Assembly: GCA_004293915.1 (NCBI GenBank)
Contig: RDZG01000085.1
Coordinates: 1 to 51,717 of the forward strand
Direction: 5' to 3'
DNA: 51,717 nt
Source: Bacteroidota bacterium
GTDB taxonomy: Bacteria; Bacteroidota; Bacteroidia; Cytophagales; UBA9547
In this document: piece after piece, positions 8,887 through 18,663 of the stretch
How positions within the stretch are numbered: the first letter of the stretch is position 1
Layout of the letters: every line of letters starts with the position of its first letter
Translations under genes and position numbers: made by a program
Notes under the pieces: model-generated
Told to the model about the DNA's origin: nothing
What the model saw: the letters and a program-made list of their open reading frames with translations, nothing else
Database searches by the model: none

Positions 8887-10794
8887 ATGCCGCACAATAA
8901 AATTACTGTTTTTCAACGCATTCGTTATCATTTTGATAACCTTATCGGCAAAGGCACTCCTGCCCTATTGTCGATGCTTTTTATATCTTTCTTAATCGTA
9001 GCTTTTATTACGAGTTTAATTTTATTTACACTTAAAATTAAAGATGAAGCAGGCTTGGATATGACTTTTTATGAAGCCTATTGGTCGAGTTTGATGCATG
9101 TTATTGATCAAGGTACAATCACTGGCGATACTGATTGGCAATTGCGATTTGCAACATTAGCAACAACTTTTATAGGTATATTTTTAGTTAGTTTGCTTGT
9201 AACGATTTTGAACAATGGTTTTTCTACAAAGCTCGAAGAACTAAAAAAAGGTCGTTCTTTGGTATTAGAAGAAGGACATACCGTGATTTTAGGATGGAGT
9301 TCTAAGGTGTTTTCTATTATATCAGAATTAATGATTGCACACGAAAATCAAGACGAATCTTGCATAGTTATTCTTGCCGATACCGATATTGATTTTATGA
9401 AAGATGAAATAAAAGCAAAATTAGGCAGTACAGGAAAAACAAAAGTAATTGTAAGACACGGAAATCAACGAGATCCAAAAGATATTATGATTACGAATTT
9501 GAATACTGCAAAGTCGATTATCATACTTTCTCCAGACGATGTAAAATCGGATGCGTATGTTATCAAAACCATTTTGGCAATTGTAAATAATGCAAATCGT
9601 AAAAAAGATATTTACACAATCATTGCCGAAATCAAAAATGAAACTAACAGAGAAATTGCTAAAATTATTGGAAAAGAAGAAGTTACAGTTGTAGTTTCTA
9701 ATGATATTATTTCAAAAATTACAGTTCAAACTAGTCGACAGTCGGGCTTAAGTTTGATTTATAACGATTTAATTGATTATACAGGTGTTGAAATTTATAT
9801 TTTACCTGTAAAAAACATAGCCGGGCATACATTTAAAGAAGCCATGTTTGCGTTTGAAGATGTTTTGGCAATTGGAATTAGAAAAACCGATGGCGAAATA
9901 ATTTTAAATCCCAATGTGGATACAATCATGGGAGTTTCTGATAAATTGGTGGTAATTGCCGAAGATGATATTGATTTAACTTTTGTGCCTAACACAAATT
10001 ATACACCCAAAAAAGCCGAAAAAGAATTGCTAACTAAAAATTATAGAACCAAAAAAATCCAAAAAACAGTGATTTTAGGATGGAATGGAAATACAAAAAT
10101 TATAGTTAGAGAGCTTGATAATTATGTTTTACAAGGATCAGAAGTTTTGATTATAGCAGAAATTGATAATTTAGAAGATATGGTTCAAGAGTTGGACATC
10201 GAAACTCCAAACCAAAAAGTTGTTTGTAAAAGAGGCGATATTAACGACAGAAGTCTTTTAAATAAACTCAATTTAGAATTTTACGATGATATAATTATTA
10301 ATAGTTACCATGATTTATACGGCACACAAGAGGCTGATGCTGTAACACTTATCACGCTTATGCATGTGAGAGATATTGCATCAAAGTTGGATAAAAAATT
10401 CAATATTGTGAGCGAAATGTTAGATATCAAAAATCAACAATTAGCTGACAAACATCATGTTGATGATTTTATTGTGAGCGATCAAATCATAAGTTTGGTT
10501 ATGGCACAATTATCAGAAAACAAAGAATTGGCTTCGATATTTGAAGATATTTTTGATGCTGAAGGCAACGAAATTTATTTAAAACCTGCATCAAACTACG
10601 CAAAATTAGAAGTTCCAGTTAATTTTTACGAAATTTCAGATGTTGCTTTACAGAAAAAAGAAATTGCTATTGGATACAGAAAAATGAAAAATACTTCAGA
10701 ATTAAAAAACTTTGGCATTGTTTTAAATCCAAAAAAATCTGATAAAATTACATTATCTGCCGAAGACAAAGTAATTGTGATTTCTGAAGATTAA
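8887..10794 (+). CDS. CASTOR/POLLUX-type ion channel with RCK/TrkA-N domains
   Basis: This is a 635-residue protein with an N-terminal channel part and a large cytoplasmic regulatory part. A first helix (about 22-48) and a last pore helix (about 96-114) flank a re-entrant segment with SLMHVIDQGTITGD, the characteristic filter region of the CASTOR/POLLUX/SYM8 group. The tail contains two TrkA-N-like Rossmann modules: the first begins HTVILGWSSKVFSII (about residue 131) and the second KTVILGWNGNTKIIV (about residue 395). Related plant proteins are nuclear-envelope cation channels. The role of bacterial members is largely unstudied; K+ or Ca2+ homeostasis is a reasonable guess. It starts 4 bases after the metalloprotease stop, but no functional link is evident. 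Its stop overlaps that of the convergent DUF2480 gene by 4 bases. Confidence 0.85.
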   Translation: MPHNKITVFQRIRYHFDNLIGKGTPALLSMLFISFLIVAFITSLILFTLKIKDEAGLDMTFYEAYWSSLMHVIDQGTITGDTDWQLRFATLATTFIGIFLVSLLVTILNNGFSTKLEELKKGRSLVLEEGHTVILGWSSKVFSIISELMIAHENQDESCIVILADTDIDFMKDEIKAKLGSTGKTKVIVRHGNQRDPKDIMITNLNTAKSIIILSPDDVKSDAYVIKTILAIVNNANRKKDIYTIIAEIKNETNREIAKIIGKEEVTVVVSNDIISKITVQTSRQSGLSLIYNDLIDYTGVEIYILPVKNIAGHTFKEAMFAFEDVLAIGIRKTDGEIILNPNVDTIMGVSDKLVVIAEDDIDLTFVPNTNYTPKKAEKELLTKNYRTKKIQKTVILGWNGNTKIIVRELDNYVLQGSEVLIIAEIDNLEDMVQELDIETPNQKVVCKRGDINDRSLLNKLNLEFYDDIIINSYHDLYGTQEADAVTLITLMHVRDIASKLDKKFNIVSEMLDIKNQQLADKHHVDDFIVSDQIISLVMAQLSENKELASIFEDIFDAEGNEIYLKPASNYAKLEVPVNFYEISDVALQKKEIAIGYRKMKNTSELKNFGIVLNPKKSDKITLSAEDKVIVISED

Positions 10795-11303
10795 ACTTTA
10801 GGTTTTTTGTACAGCGGTACAGTGCTGCAAGGTTCGCCATACATTATAGAACTTGCAATCGGTTTTAAAATACGAGTCAGTTCAGTATAAGCAAAAGTGG
10901 GTACATTTTTTTTCCCGCAACCTTTTATAACAATCTTAGCATCTGTGTATTGACTAATATTAAGTTTCGAGATTTGCTCTGCCCATAGTTTTTCTTCTAA
11001 TGTTTTTAAATCGCCAAAAACAATCATGTTTGCATACGGTTGAAGTTTAATAACGGGCAACATAAAAGCCCAAGTTGGAATAATGGCATCTTCCGAGCAA
11101 CAAATGGCTATGTTTTTTCCGCTATAACTTTCCCAATTGTGTGTACGAATAAATTCACGATAATCTTTTTCACGCAAAATTATGCCTTCAAAAAGCAAAT
11201 CTTTGATATCAAAAACAATACGCTCTCCTTCTGGATAAATACTTTCCAAATCAAACGATACTAAATCGCTCGTTGAAACACGGTTTATGATTTCTGTTTC
11301 CAT
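10791..11303 (-). CDS. DUF2480 family protein
   Basis: This 170-residue cytoplasmic protein matches the DUF2480 pattern of Bacteroidota. The N-terminal part has VSFDLESIYPEGERIVFDIKD, then LFEGIILREKDYREFIRTHNW, then a CCSEDAIIPTWAFM block with Cys residues; near the C-terminus KGCGKKNVPTFAYTELT is conserved. The paired Cys residues could bind a metal or an iron-sulphur cluster, but that is only an inference. The function of the family is unknown to me. The gene stands alone, converging on the channel gene. Confidence 0.8.
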   Translation of the reverse strand: METEIINRVSTSDLVSFDLESIYPEGERIVFDIKDLLFEGIILREKDYREFIRTHNWESYSGKNIAICCSEDAIIPTWAFMLPVIKLQPYANMIVFGDLKTLEEKLWAEQISKLNISQYTDAKIVIKGCGKKNVPTFAYTELTRILKPIASSIMYGEPCSTVPLYKKPKV

Positions 11304-11455
11304 TTTTAGAGTTTGTATTTTAAAACAAATCTAGGCTAGTTTTTTGTTCAAAAAAGAGTAAAATTAAATTATTTCAAAAAGAATCTATAAATACAATAAC
11401 TATTGTTAAAATTATAGTTTTTTCATAATTACTTATGATATCTGAATAAAAATTC

Positions 11456-11486
11456 ATTGGTTAAGTCATTTTATAAATTAATTTTG
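11456..11486 (+). promoter_or_regulatory. Bacteroidota-type promoter of glyA
   Basis: ATTG at 11456-11459 and TAATTTTG at 11479-11486 are separated by 19 bases. This matches the sigma-ABfr-type consensus (TTTG, 19 bases, TAnnTTTG) at all but one position. The predicted start of transcription is near 11492, leaving a leader of about 60 bases before the ATG at 11552. No riboswitch fold is evident in that leader. Confidence 0.65.
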
Positions 11487-11551
11487 TGCGAAGTTTTTAA
11501 AAAAACGATTCGACTCAAAAATTAGAAATATATTAACCAACAACATTTATC

Positions 11552-12835
11552 ATGTCCGCAATAATAAAAGACACCGAAGTATTTGACATCATTGAAAAAG
11601 AAAAAGTACGCCAACACGAAGGCATAGAATTAATTGCCTCAGAAAATTATGTTTCGGATCAAGTAATGCTGGCTCAAGGTTCTGTTTTGACCAATAAATA
11701 TGCCGAAGGATTGCCGGGCAAACGCTATTATGGCGGTTGTGAATTTGTGGATATGACCGAAAATTTGGCAATTGAAAGAGCAAAAAAACTATTTGGTGCT
11801 GCTTGGGCAAATGTGCAACCTCACTCTGGAGCGCAAGCAAACGCTGCTGTGATGCTTGCTGTAATCAAACCTGGTGATAAAATTTTGGGTTTCGACCTTT
11901 CGCATGGCGGACATCTTACGCACGGACACGCTGCCAACTATTCGGGCAAAATTTATGTGCCAAGTTTTTATGGTGTGGAGCAAGAAACTGGTTTAATAGA
12001 TTGGAACAAAGTTGAAGAAGTTGCAAAAAGAGAAAAACCAAAATTATTAATTTGCGGAGCATCTGCTTATTCTAGAGATTGGGATTATAAAAAATTAAGA
12101 GAAATTGCCGATTCTGTTGGGGCTTTATTGATGGCTGATATTTCGCATCCAAGTGGATTGATTGCCAAAGGTTTGCTCAATAATCCGATGAAACATTGTC
12201 ATATTGTTACCACAACTACACACAAAACCTTACGTGGACCTCGCGGTGGAATGATTATGATGGGACAAGATTTTGAAAATCCTTGGGGATTGAAAACGCC
12301 AAAAGGCGAAACCAGAATGATGAGTGCATTGCTCGATTCTGCTGTTTTTCCGGGTATTCAAGGTGGACCTTTAGAGCATGTAATTGCTGCAAAAGCAATT
12401 GCCTATGGCGAAGCATTGACAGATGGATATGCAACTTATATCAAACAAGTGCAAAAAAATGCAGCTGTTGTGGCAAAAACATTTGTTGAAAAAGGTTATA
12501 AAATTATCTCTGGCGGTACAGATAATCACTTGATGCTGATTGATTTGCGTTCTAAAAACTTATCCGGAAAAATTGCTGAAAATGCTTTGATTAAAGCTGA
12601 TATAACTATCAATAAAAATATGGTTCCTTTTGATACACAATCTGCCATGGTTACCTCTGGAATGCGCATAGGAACAGCTGCAATTACCACTCGTGGGTTG
12701 AAAGAAACCGACATGGAACGCATTGCTAATTACATTGATGATGCTTTGATGAATCACGAAAACGATAGTAAATTAAAAGCCATTAAAGCAGAAATCAACA
12801 AATGGATGCATAATTATCCATTGTTTCAGTGGTAA
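11552..12835 (+). CDS. glyA: Serine hydroxymethyltransferase
   Basis: This PLP enzyme converts serine and tetrahydrofolate to glycine and 5,10-methylene-tetrahydrofolate, the main entry of one-carbon units. At 427 residues it has the usual bacterial length. It is complete from [13 protein letters not shown] (about residue 24) to the end. The PLP-binding lysine is K225 in [23 protein letters not shown] and [10 protein letters not shown] supply cofactor contacts, and [11 protein letters not shown] is the conserved substrate-site loop. It is monocistronic: its own promoter lies upstream and a strong terminator follows at 12860-12890. Confidence 0.98.
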   Translation: MSAIIKDTEVFDIIEKEKVRQHEGIELIASENYVSDQVMLAQGSVLTNKYAEGLPGKRYYGGCEFVDMTENLAIERAKKLFGAAWANVQPHSGAQANAAVMLAVIKPGDKILGFDLSHGGHLTHGHAANYSGKIYVPSFYGVEQETGLIDWNKVEEVAKREKPKLLICGASAYSRDWDYKKLREIADSVGALLMADISHPSGLIAKGLLNNPMKHCHIVTTTTHKTLRGPRGGMIMMGQDFENPWGLKTPKGETRMMSALLDSAVFPGIQGGPLEHVIAAKAIAYGEALTDGYATYIKQVQKNAAVVAKTFVEKGYKIISGGTDNHLMLIDLRSKNLSGKIAENALIKADITINKNMVPFDTQSAMVTSGMRIGTAAITTRGLKETDMERIANYIDDALMNHENDSKLKAIKAEINKWMHNYPLFQW

Positions 12836-12859
12836 ATTCATTCATAAATATAATTTCTA

Positions 12860-12890
12860 AACGCCTCTCAATATTGGAGGCGTTTTTTTT
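12860..12890 (+). terminator. Rho-independent terminator of glyA
   Basis: An 8-base perfect stem, AACGCCTC (12860-12867) and GAGGCGTT (12877-12884), with a 9-base loop is followed by a run of eight T. It lies 25 bases after the glyA stop and just before the MATE gene. Confidence 0.9.
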
Positions 12891-12901
12891 CTTATTCCAA
12901 T

Positions 12902-14242
12902 ATGCTAAAAAACTATAAAACAGACATCAACGAAACCATAAAACTAAGTTTGCCTATAATTTTTGGCAGGTTAGGAGCAGTGCTTATGGGTGTTGCCGAC
13001 ACCATGATGATTGGCAAAGTTGGCACAACCGAAATTGCTGCATCAGGTATTTCTACTGCTATTTTTATTTTAGTTGCTATCATTCCAATTGGTTTTTTAA
13101 TAGTAGGCTCCCCTTTTATTTCGTCCGCAAACAGCAGTGGCGATAAAACTTCGGTTATTAATTTATTAAAAGGATGCATACAATCTTCGGTTATTTTATC
13201 GCTATTTTTTATGGCTATTTTATATGTAATGGCTTATAATTTTGAGGTTTTTAATCAACCAAAAGAAGTAAATGATATTGTTTTTCCGTTTTTTTGTTTG
13301 ATAATCGCTTCGACTTTACCATTGATGATTTTTATTGCCATCGAACAATTTTCTGATGGGCTAGAAAAAACTTCTATTTCGATGTTTTTCAATGTAACAG
13401 GACTTTTAGTAAATGTCGGTATAAACTTTTGTCTAATTTATGGCAATTTTGGATTTCCAAAATTAGGCTTAATTGGTGCTGGAATAGGAACATTGTCGGC
13501 TCGAATATACATGTGTATTGGAATTTGGCTGGTAGTAAAATATCAAAAAGCGTTTCATGAATTTAATTTAAACTTCAATTTACTTACGATAGAAAAAGAA
13601 AGTTTTATAAAACTATGGAAAGCAGGCGTACCGAGTGGTATGCAGTTTTTTTTCGAAGTTTCTGCTTTTAGTGTAGCCGCCATGATGATTGGTTGGCTTG
13701 GCACAATTCCCTTAGCGGCTCATAATGTGGCACTTAGCATAGCTTCGATATCGTATATGCTTTCAACGGGGTTTGCTACTGGAGGCAGCATTCGAGTAGC
13801 TGCAGCTTTTGGACAAAACGATAAAGATGCGGTATTGAGAGCCGGTAAAACCTCATTGGTTTTTGTAACGGTACTTATGGCATTTTCTTGTATGTTGTTT
13901 ATTTTGGGTGGAAAAGCACTCACTTATTTATATACTAACGACCAAAATGTAATAAATATAGCAGGCACATTAATGATTTTTGCTGGATTATTTCAGTTTT
14001 CAGATGGCATACAAGTAGTGAGTTTGCGTTCGCTTTTGGGATTAGAAGATATTAAAATCCCAACTTATATCACACTTTTTGCCTATTGGGTTGTTGGCGT
14101 TCCTCTTGGATATTTTTTGATGTTTTATACCCCTTTAGGAGTTAATGGCATGTGGATAGCTTTATGTATCGGACTTACCATTTCTGCTTATTTAGTTACA
14201 ACTCGATTTTTTAAAATTGCCAATAAAGTTGGAGATAAATAA
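12902..14242 (+). CDS. MATE family multidrug/cation exporter
   Basis: This 446-residue protein has twelve predicted membrane helices in two six-helix lobes, the standard MATE/NorM plan. The first lobe opens with LSLPIIFGRLGAVLMGVADTMMIGKVGT, the family's signature first two helices. The second lobe opens with LWKAGVPSGMQFFFEVSAF (about residues 240-258), matching the conserved G-x-P repeat. MATE proteins expel drugs or metabolites in exchange for Na+ or H+. The substrate is unknown. It starts 12 bases after the glyA terminator on the same strand. Confidence 0.92.
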   Translation: MLKNYKTDINETIKLSLPIIFGRLGAVLMGVADTMMIGKVGTTEIAASGISTAIFILVAIIPIGFLIVGSPFISSANSSGDKTSVINLLKGCIQSSVILSLFFMAILYVMAYNFEVFNQPKEVNDIVFPFFCLIIASTLPLMIFIAIEQFSDGLEKTSISMFFNVTGLLVNVGINFCLIYGNFGFPKLGLIGAGIGTLSARIYMCIGIWLVVKYQKAFHEFNLNFNLLTIEKESFIKLWKAGVPSGMQFFFEVSAFSVAAMMIGWLGTIPLAAHNVALSIASISYMLSTGFATGGSIRVAAAFGQNDKDAVLRAGKTSLVFVTVLMAFSCMLFILGGKALTYLYTNDQNVINIAGTLMIFAGLFQFSDGIQVVSLRSLLGLEDIKIPTYITLFAYWVVGVPLGYFLMFYTPLGVNGMWIALCIGLTISAYLVTTRFFKIANKVGDK

Positions 14243-14271
14243 TTATTTTCAGCTTGCTATCAATGTAATGC

Positions 14272-14790
14272 TTAGTGCTTTTGTTCAATTTTCTGTTTAT
14301 CAAGGTCAATGTAGTAATCATAGCTTGTTGTAAAGTCGGCTCCAATTTCTTCTAATTTGAGAAATAGTTTTCTGTCAACTTTGTTAGTAAAGTAAACTCC
14401 ATCAATTCCTATTGGAAGGTCAATATCAATTTCATTAAAGTTTTCATCAACTCTTGTCAAGCTCCAATAAGTCGAAATATAAAATGAATTAGTTTTTTCA
14501 TCAGCTGATAGGTCGAGAATCATATCTTGTTTTAAGTCTGCAAGTTTACTTTTTTTGTCAATGTCTACAATGTATCCATGTCCTCCTGAAACAATACAAG
14601 CAATATTTTTTAAAGTCAAGTCGGCAACTTTAAAATTAATGTGATTTTCTGCCCTGAAATGTCCAACCCATTTTTCACCTATACTTGTTGTAAATAAAAC
14701 ATAACACCAATTTTGTCCAAGTCCATTGAATTCGAAAAATATTTCTTCATATTCTCCTGAACAAGGTAGATTATCTAATATTTTTATCAT
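14272..14790 (-). CDS. Hypothetical protein, 172 residues
   Basis: I do not recognise this protein. It is predicted to be soluble, acidic and rich in beta-strand, with no signal peptide. Notable stretches are IACIVSGGHGYIVDID near the middle and a C-terminal segment rich in Asp and Tyr. It lies 39 bases from the start-distal end of the minus-strand esterase gene, so the two may be transcribed together. Length and codon use fit a real gene. Confidence 0.55.
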   Translation of the reverse strand: MIKILDNLPCSGEYEEIFFEFNGLGQNWCYVLFTTSIGEKWVGHFRAENHINFKVADLTLKNIACIVSGGHGYIVDIDKKSKLADLKQDMILDLSADEKTNSFYISTYWSLTRVDENFNEIDIDLPIGIDGVYFTNKVDRKLFLKLEEIGADFTTSYDYYIDLDKQKIEQKH

Positions 14791-14829
14791 TTTCTTACTA
14801 TAAGGAATAACATACTAACATCGACAACT

Positions 14830-15717
14830 TTATTTTGTTTCCATAAAATATTGCAAATGAGTTAGTAAGCTATATAGCGCATTTTTGCTCCATTCGTGTC
14901 CACCTGGATATTCGGCATATACGTATGGGAATTTGCAAGTTTTTAGTTTTTCTTCCACTTTTTTATTTCCAGTGTATAAAAAATCTTCTCTCCCAATTTC
15001 TAAAACGATAAAAACATCGGTTCTGTCTTTTATTTTATTGAGCAAATTTGTGGTTTCGTGCAAATGATATTGTTTTGGGTTTTCCCAATAGTCGCCAAGT
15101 GCCGAAATAGAAACATCATCCCAATCTAAATCTTTCAAAATGGCACTTCTCGAAAGTGCTCCTCCACGGCTCAAAGCTGCCGAAAAAGTTTCTGGATAAC
15201 GACACAATAAACTTACTGAACCATAGCCACCCATACTAAATCCTTGTAAGATTCTTCCTTTTCTATCTTTAATCGTTCTGTATTTTTTATCGATTTGGGA
15301 AACCAATTCTTTTGCTATTAAAGTAGCATATTTGTCAGCTTTATTGATTGGAGAATCGATATAGAATTTATTTCCAACCAAAGGGCAAACTATAATTACT
15401 TGAAATTCGTTTGCAGCTTCTTTGAATTTGTTAATCGGAGAGTATATTTTTCTGATTCCATCTTCGGTTAAAGGCGAGTCATTATAACCATGAAGCGAAT
15501 ACACAACTGGAAAATCTTTTTTAGAGTTTACGTAATTTTCGGGCAAAAAAACCAACATTGGAAAATCTTTTTGCATGGTGTCGCTATGTAGCACTACATA
15601 CTCGCCATAATTTTTGTCTAGATTTACTAATTTATAGCCATTATCGGTCTTGGTTTGAGCGAATATTTGTACTGAAACTAAAAATATAACTGTTGAAATT
15701 AGAAAGTTTTTTTTCAT
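14830..15717 (-). CDS. Secreted esterase, alpha/beta hydrolase (esterase D-like family)
   Basis: This 295-residue protein has a cleavable signal peptide (about residues 1-20, ending QIFAQ). The mature part is an esterase D/Fes-like alpha/beta hydrolase. FPMLVFLPENY and FPVVYSLHGYND give the oxyanion-side strand, GFSMGGYGS (nucleophile Ser near residue 167) the elbow, and GGHEWSKNA near the C-terminus the catalytic His. A plausible catalytic Asp lies in VLEIGRED. Such enzymes hydrolyse feruloyl, acetyl or siderophore esters; the substrate here is not known. Expected location is the periplasm or outside the cell. The upstream gap to the divergent OmpA gene is about 200 A+T-rich bases with no clear signal. 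Confidence 0.88.
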   Translation of the reverse strand: MKKNFLISTVIFLVSVQIFAQTKTDNGYKLVNLDKNYGEYVVLHSDTMQKDFPMLVFLPENYVNSKKDFPVVYSLHGYNDSPLTEDGIRKIYSPINKFKEAANEFQVIIVCPLVGNKFYIDSPINKADKYATLIAKELVSQIDKKYRTIKDRKGRILQGFSMGGYGSVSLLCRYPETFSAALSRGGALSRSAILKDLDWDDVSISALGDYWENPKQYHLHETTNLLNKIKDRTDVFIVLEIGREDFLYTGNKKVEEKLKTCKFPYVYAEYPGGHEWSKNALYSLLTHLQYFMETK

Positions 15718-15922
15718 CTTTTTGTAGTTTAAATTTCACAAAGGTTATAAAATATTTAATTTTTTAAAGAAAATTTTATGTATTTTTTATAATTTATTTA
15801 CTAAAAATTATTTCTTAATCATCTTTTTTAATATTATTGCGTAATAAAAAACTATTTTAATCAATATTTTGAATATTACTTGTTTATTTTTACAAAATTT
15901 GAAACTACTATTTATAAAAAAC

Positions 15923-17452
15923 ATGAAACTTATTTATTTTATTTTTACACTTTTTATAGCAAATCAATCATTTTGTCAAGTTGATTCTGACACGGTAACT
16001 GTTTTTAATTTAGGTTCGAATGTAAATTCTGTATCTGCTGATTTGAATCCCAAAATTACTGCTGATGGGAAAAAACTATTTTTCACTCGTAGAACCATAG
16101 ATAATGGCATTTTAACAGAATATATTTGGCTTTCAGAATTGGGCAGAGATGGAAGATGGGGAAAAGCTACTGTGTTGGAATCGCCATTTAATTTGAATGA
16201 TAAAAATAGTATTTGTTTTGTTTCTACTGATGGAAATGAGGTAATTATAAAAGGGATTTACAGAAAAGGCAAACTTTTTCCCAAAGAGCGAGGATATTCA
16301 GTTTTGAAACAAACAAAAACAGGTTGGAGTTTTCCCGAAGCTATTACTATAGACGAATATTCTTTGATGGATAAAGGTTTGCATAATGGTATTGCAATGA
16401 CATCTAATCACGAAGTCATTATTTCTAGTTTATCTGAAATAAAGGATAATAAAAATAATGATTTATATGTGAGTTTCAAAAAAACAGATGGTGGATATAC
16501 AAAACCACAAAAATTAGCTGATAATATTAATTCGATTGCCAATGAATTTTCGCCTTTTATTGCTTCAGATGCAACTACACTTTTTTTTGCTAGCAACCGA
16601 GATGGTGGCTTAGGCGAAACCGATATTTGGATTTCTAAACGCTTGGATAGCACATGGTTAAACTGGAGCAATCCAGTAAATTTAGGTGCACCTGTAAATA
16701 CAAAAGATAAAGAAGGGTATTATTCATTAGATGCCTCAAGTCGATATGCTTTTGCTGTTTCGGATAAAAATTCGCTTGGAGAAGCCGATATTATTCGTAT
16801 AAAACTAAGGAAAGAACAACAAGCAAATCCTGTGGTTTTGCTTACAGGCAAAGTTATAAATCGAAAAAACAACAAACCTATTGAATCGAAAATTAAATAT
16901 TTGTTGCTTCCTGAAGGCACAAAAGCGGGTGAAGCACATACCGATCCAATTACTGGTGAGTATAAAATAATTTTACCTTATGGCAGAAAATATGAGTTTT
17001 TTGCTGGAGCACATGGCTATTTGTCTGAAACTAGCTTTTTAGACTTAACAAATGTTGCCGAATATCAAGAACGAACGATTGATTTAGGTTTGGTGCCAAT
17101 CGAAGTTGGGCAAGTTGTGAAAATGAACAACATCTTTTTTGAATACAAATCGAGTACCTTGGCACAAGAATCTTTTGTAGAATTAGACCGAATTGTAGAC
17201 GAAATGGAAGAAAACGAAACGATGGAAATCGAAATCGAAGGACATACAGACAACAGAGGTTCGCACGAGTATAATGTAAAACTTTCGACTCAACGTGCCG
17301 AAATTGTTCGCCAATATTTATTGACAAAAAAAGTAGCACCTAATCGTGTAAAATCAGTTGGGTATGGCGAAGAAAAACCAATTGCCGAAAACGAAACAGA
17401 AGACGGTCGTTCGATAAACCGCAGAGTGGAATTTACGGTTTTACATAAATAA
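15923..17452 (+). CDS. OmpA-family protein with PD40 propeller repeats
   Basis: I place the start at the ATG at 15923, because MKLIYFIFTLFIANQSFCQ is a clean signal peptide; an in-frame ATG at 15869 would add 18 residues in front of it. The mature part has PD40/WD40-like repeats (ITADGKKLFFTRR, FIASDATTLFFASNRDGG, YYSLDASSRYAFAVS), a carboxypeptidase-regulatory-like beta domain (about residues 290-390), and a C-terminal OmpA peptidoglycan-binding domain with IEIEGHTDNRGSHEYN and SINRRVEF. This plan is common in Bacteroidota envelope proteins, including relatives of the T9SS component PorE, but the TPR part of PorE is missing. It probably anchors the outer membrane to peptidoglycan. Confidence 0.88.
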   Translation: MKLIYFIFTLFIANQSFCQVDSDTVTVFNLGSNVNSVSADLNPKITADGKKLFFTRRTIDNGILTEYIWLSELGRDGRWGKATVLESPFNLNDKNSICFVSTDGNEVIIKGIYRKGKLFPKERGYSVLKQTKTGWSFPEAITIDEYSLMDKGLHNGIAMTSNHEVIISSLSEIKDNKNNDLYVSFKKTDGGYTKPQKLADNINSIANEFSPFIASDATTLFFASNRDGGLGETDIWISKRLDSTWLNWSNPVNLGAPVNTKDKEGYYSLDASSRYAFAVSDKNSLGEADIIRIKLRKEQQANPVVLLTGKVINRKNNKPIESKIKYLLLPEGTKAGEAHTDPITGEYKIILPYGRKYEFFAGAHGYLSETSFLDLTNVAEYQERTIDLGLVPIEVGQVVKMNNIFFEYKSSTLAQESFVELDRIVDEMEENETMEIEIEGHTDNRGSHEYNVKLSTQRAEIVRQYLLTKKVAPNRVKSVGYGEEKPIAENETEDGRSINRRVEFTVLHK

Positions 17453-17458
17453 AATAGT

Positions 17459-18472
17459 TTACTCTCCGTATTTCAACAAAAATTCTGGGTTGATGGCTTT
17501 AAACGAAACTCTGCCACCAGGCAAATTGTCGTTTCCAAAATCTTTTAGTTCTTGCAATGGCCTTAAAACAATTCCTTCTGCCCAAACCTCTTTCATAAGT
17601 GTACTTTTTATGGTCGATAGGGTTATAATTGTCGGGATATTATTTTCCAAAACATAATTTTCAGATAAAACTGGTACAGTTTTTAAACCAAGTTTTGTAG
17701 TAAAATTCACAAAATCTGTAAAGTTTAGGTATTCGTAAGCATCAATATTAAACACATTAAAAATTCTAAAATCTTGTCCTTTTATTTTGTATTTATTGCT
17801 TTGTATTCCTTCGCCAATTAATTCGCCTTGCAAAGCATAATTACCTGATAATGAACGTAATTTTTGTTCTATATCAAGTTGTCGAGCCACTTTCCAGAGC
17901 GAATTTTCGTCATCTTCGAGCAATTCTAAATTGCGACTGCAAACACCAAATTCGCCATCTTTCAAATAATATGTACACGAAGAACCATCAAGTTTTTCTG
18001 TGATATAAAATTTTTGTCCGTTGTATTTATCTAATGACGATTGCAAAACTTGAACTCTGGTTTCGTCCGTTTTGTGCATAAAACTTGGAAATCTACCTTT
18101 TACTTTTCCAGCCAACGAAGCAGGAATTGGAGCTTCGTATTTAGTAATTTCTAATGTTTCAGTACAATCAGCATCTTCAACTATCTGAAAATCAGGAGGA
18201 AGAATCGAAAGTTGAAAACAAATACCTTGTGATATTTGCCCACGCAATCGGATGGTGCGTACTCGCATTCCACGAGGTTTCATAAATTCAAATTCGGGTC
18301 TTTCGGGCAAAAGCGAGTCTATTTCGCAATACACACACAAATCGCCAATGTTATATTCTCCTTTTTTTACGACCAATTGCCAACCCAAAACTGTAGCTTT
18401 TTCTATGGCATCGGCACCTTCTATTGATTCTAGCGCTAATATTTTTTGAATACTTGCAAGTTTTCTTGACAT
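17459..18472 (-). CDS. Rnl5-like RNA ligase (DRB0094 family)
   Basis: This is a 337-residue ATP-dependent RNA ligase. An N-terminal OB-like domain (about residues 1-120, with RMRVRTIRLRGQISQG-like sequence) precedes the nucleotidyltransferase domain, the order seen in Deinococcus DraRnl (Rnl5). The adenylated lysine is K160 in KLDGS; NLELLEDDENS fits the next motif; FRIFNVFNI, EGIVLRP and VSFKAINPEF match motifs IIIa, IV and V. Rnl5 seals nicks with a 3'-OH RNA strand on a template. The usual cellular job of such enzymes in Bacteroidota is not known. The gene stands alone, converging on the OmpA gene with a 6-base gap, so no context points to its RNA target. Confidence 0.85.
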   Translation of the reverse strand: MSRKLASIQKILALESIEGADAIEKATVLGWQLVVKKGEYNIGDLCVYCEIDSLLPERPEFEFMKPRGMRVRTIRLRGQISQGICFQLSILPPDFQIVEDADCTETLEITKYEAPIPASLAGKVKGRFPSFMHKTDETRVQVLQSSLDKYNGQKFYITEKLDGSSCTYYLKDGEFGVCSRNLELLEDDENSLWKVARQLDIEQKLRSLSGNYALQGELIGEGIQSNKYKIKGQDFRIFNVFNIDAYEYLNFTDFVNFTTKLGLKTVPVLSENYVLENNIPTIITLSTIKSTLMKEVWAEGIVLRPLQELKDFGNDNLPGGRVSFKAINPEFLLKYGE

Positions 18473-18663
18473 AAGAATTATGATTTCTAACTACGTGTAA
18501 ATTTACAAAAATAATTTTCTATTGTAATGTAAATTAGATTTTAGCTGAAATATTTATTTTTAAAATGAGTTTGAATTTGAAATGTTATAAAAAATGCTAC
18601 TTTTTTTTGAACTAAATGCCTATTATATTTGTAATCAAATCAAAATCTAATTAAAAAAATAAA

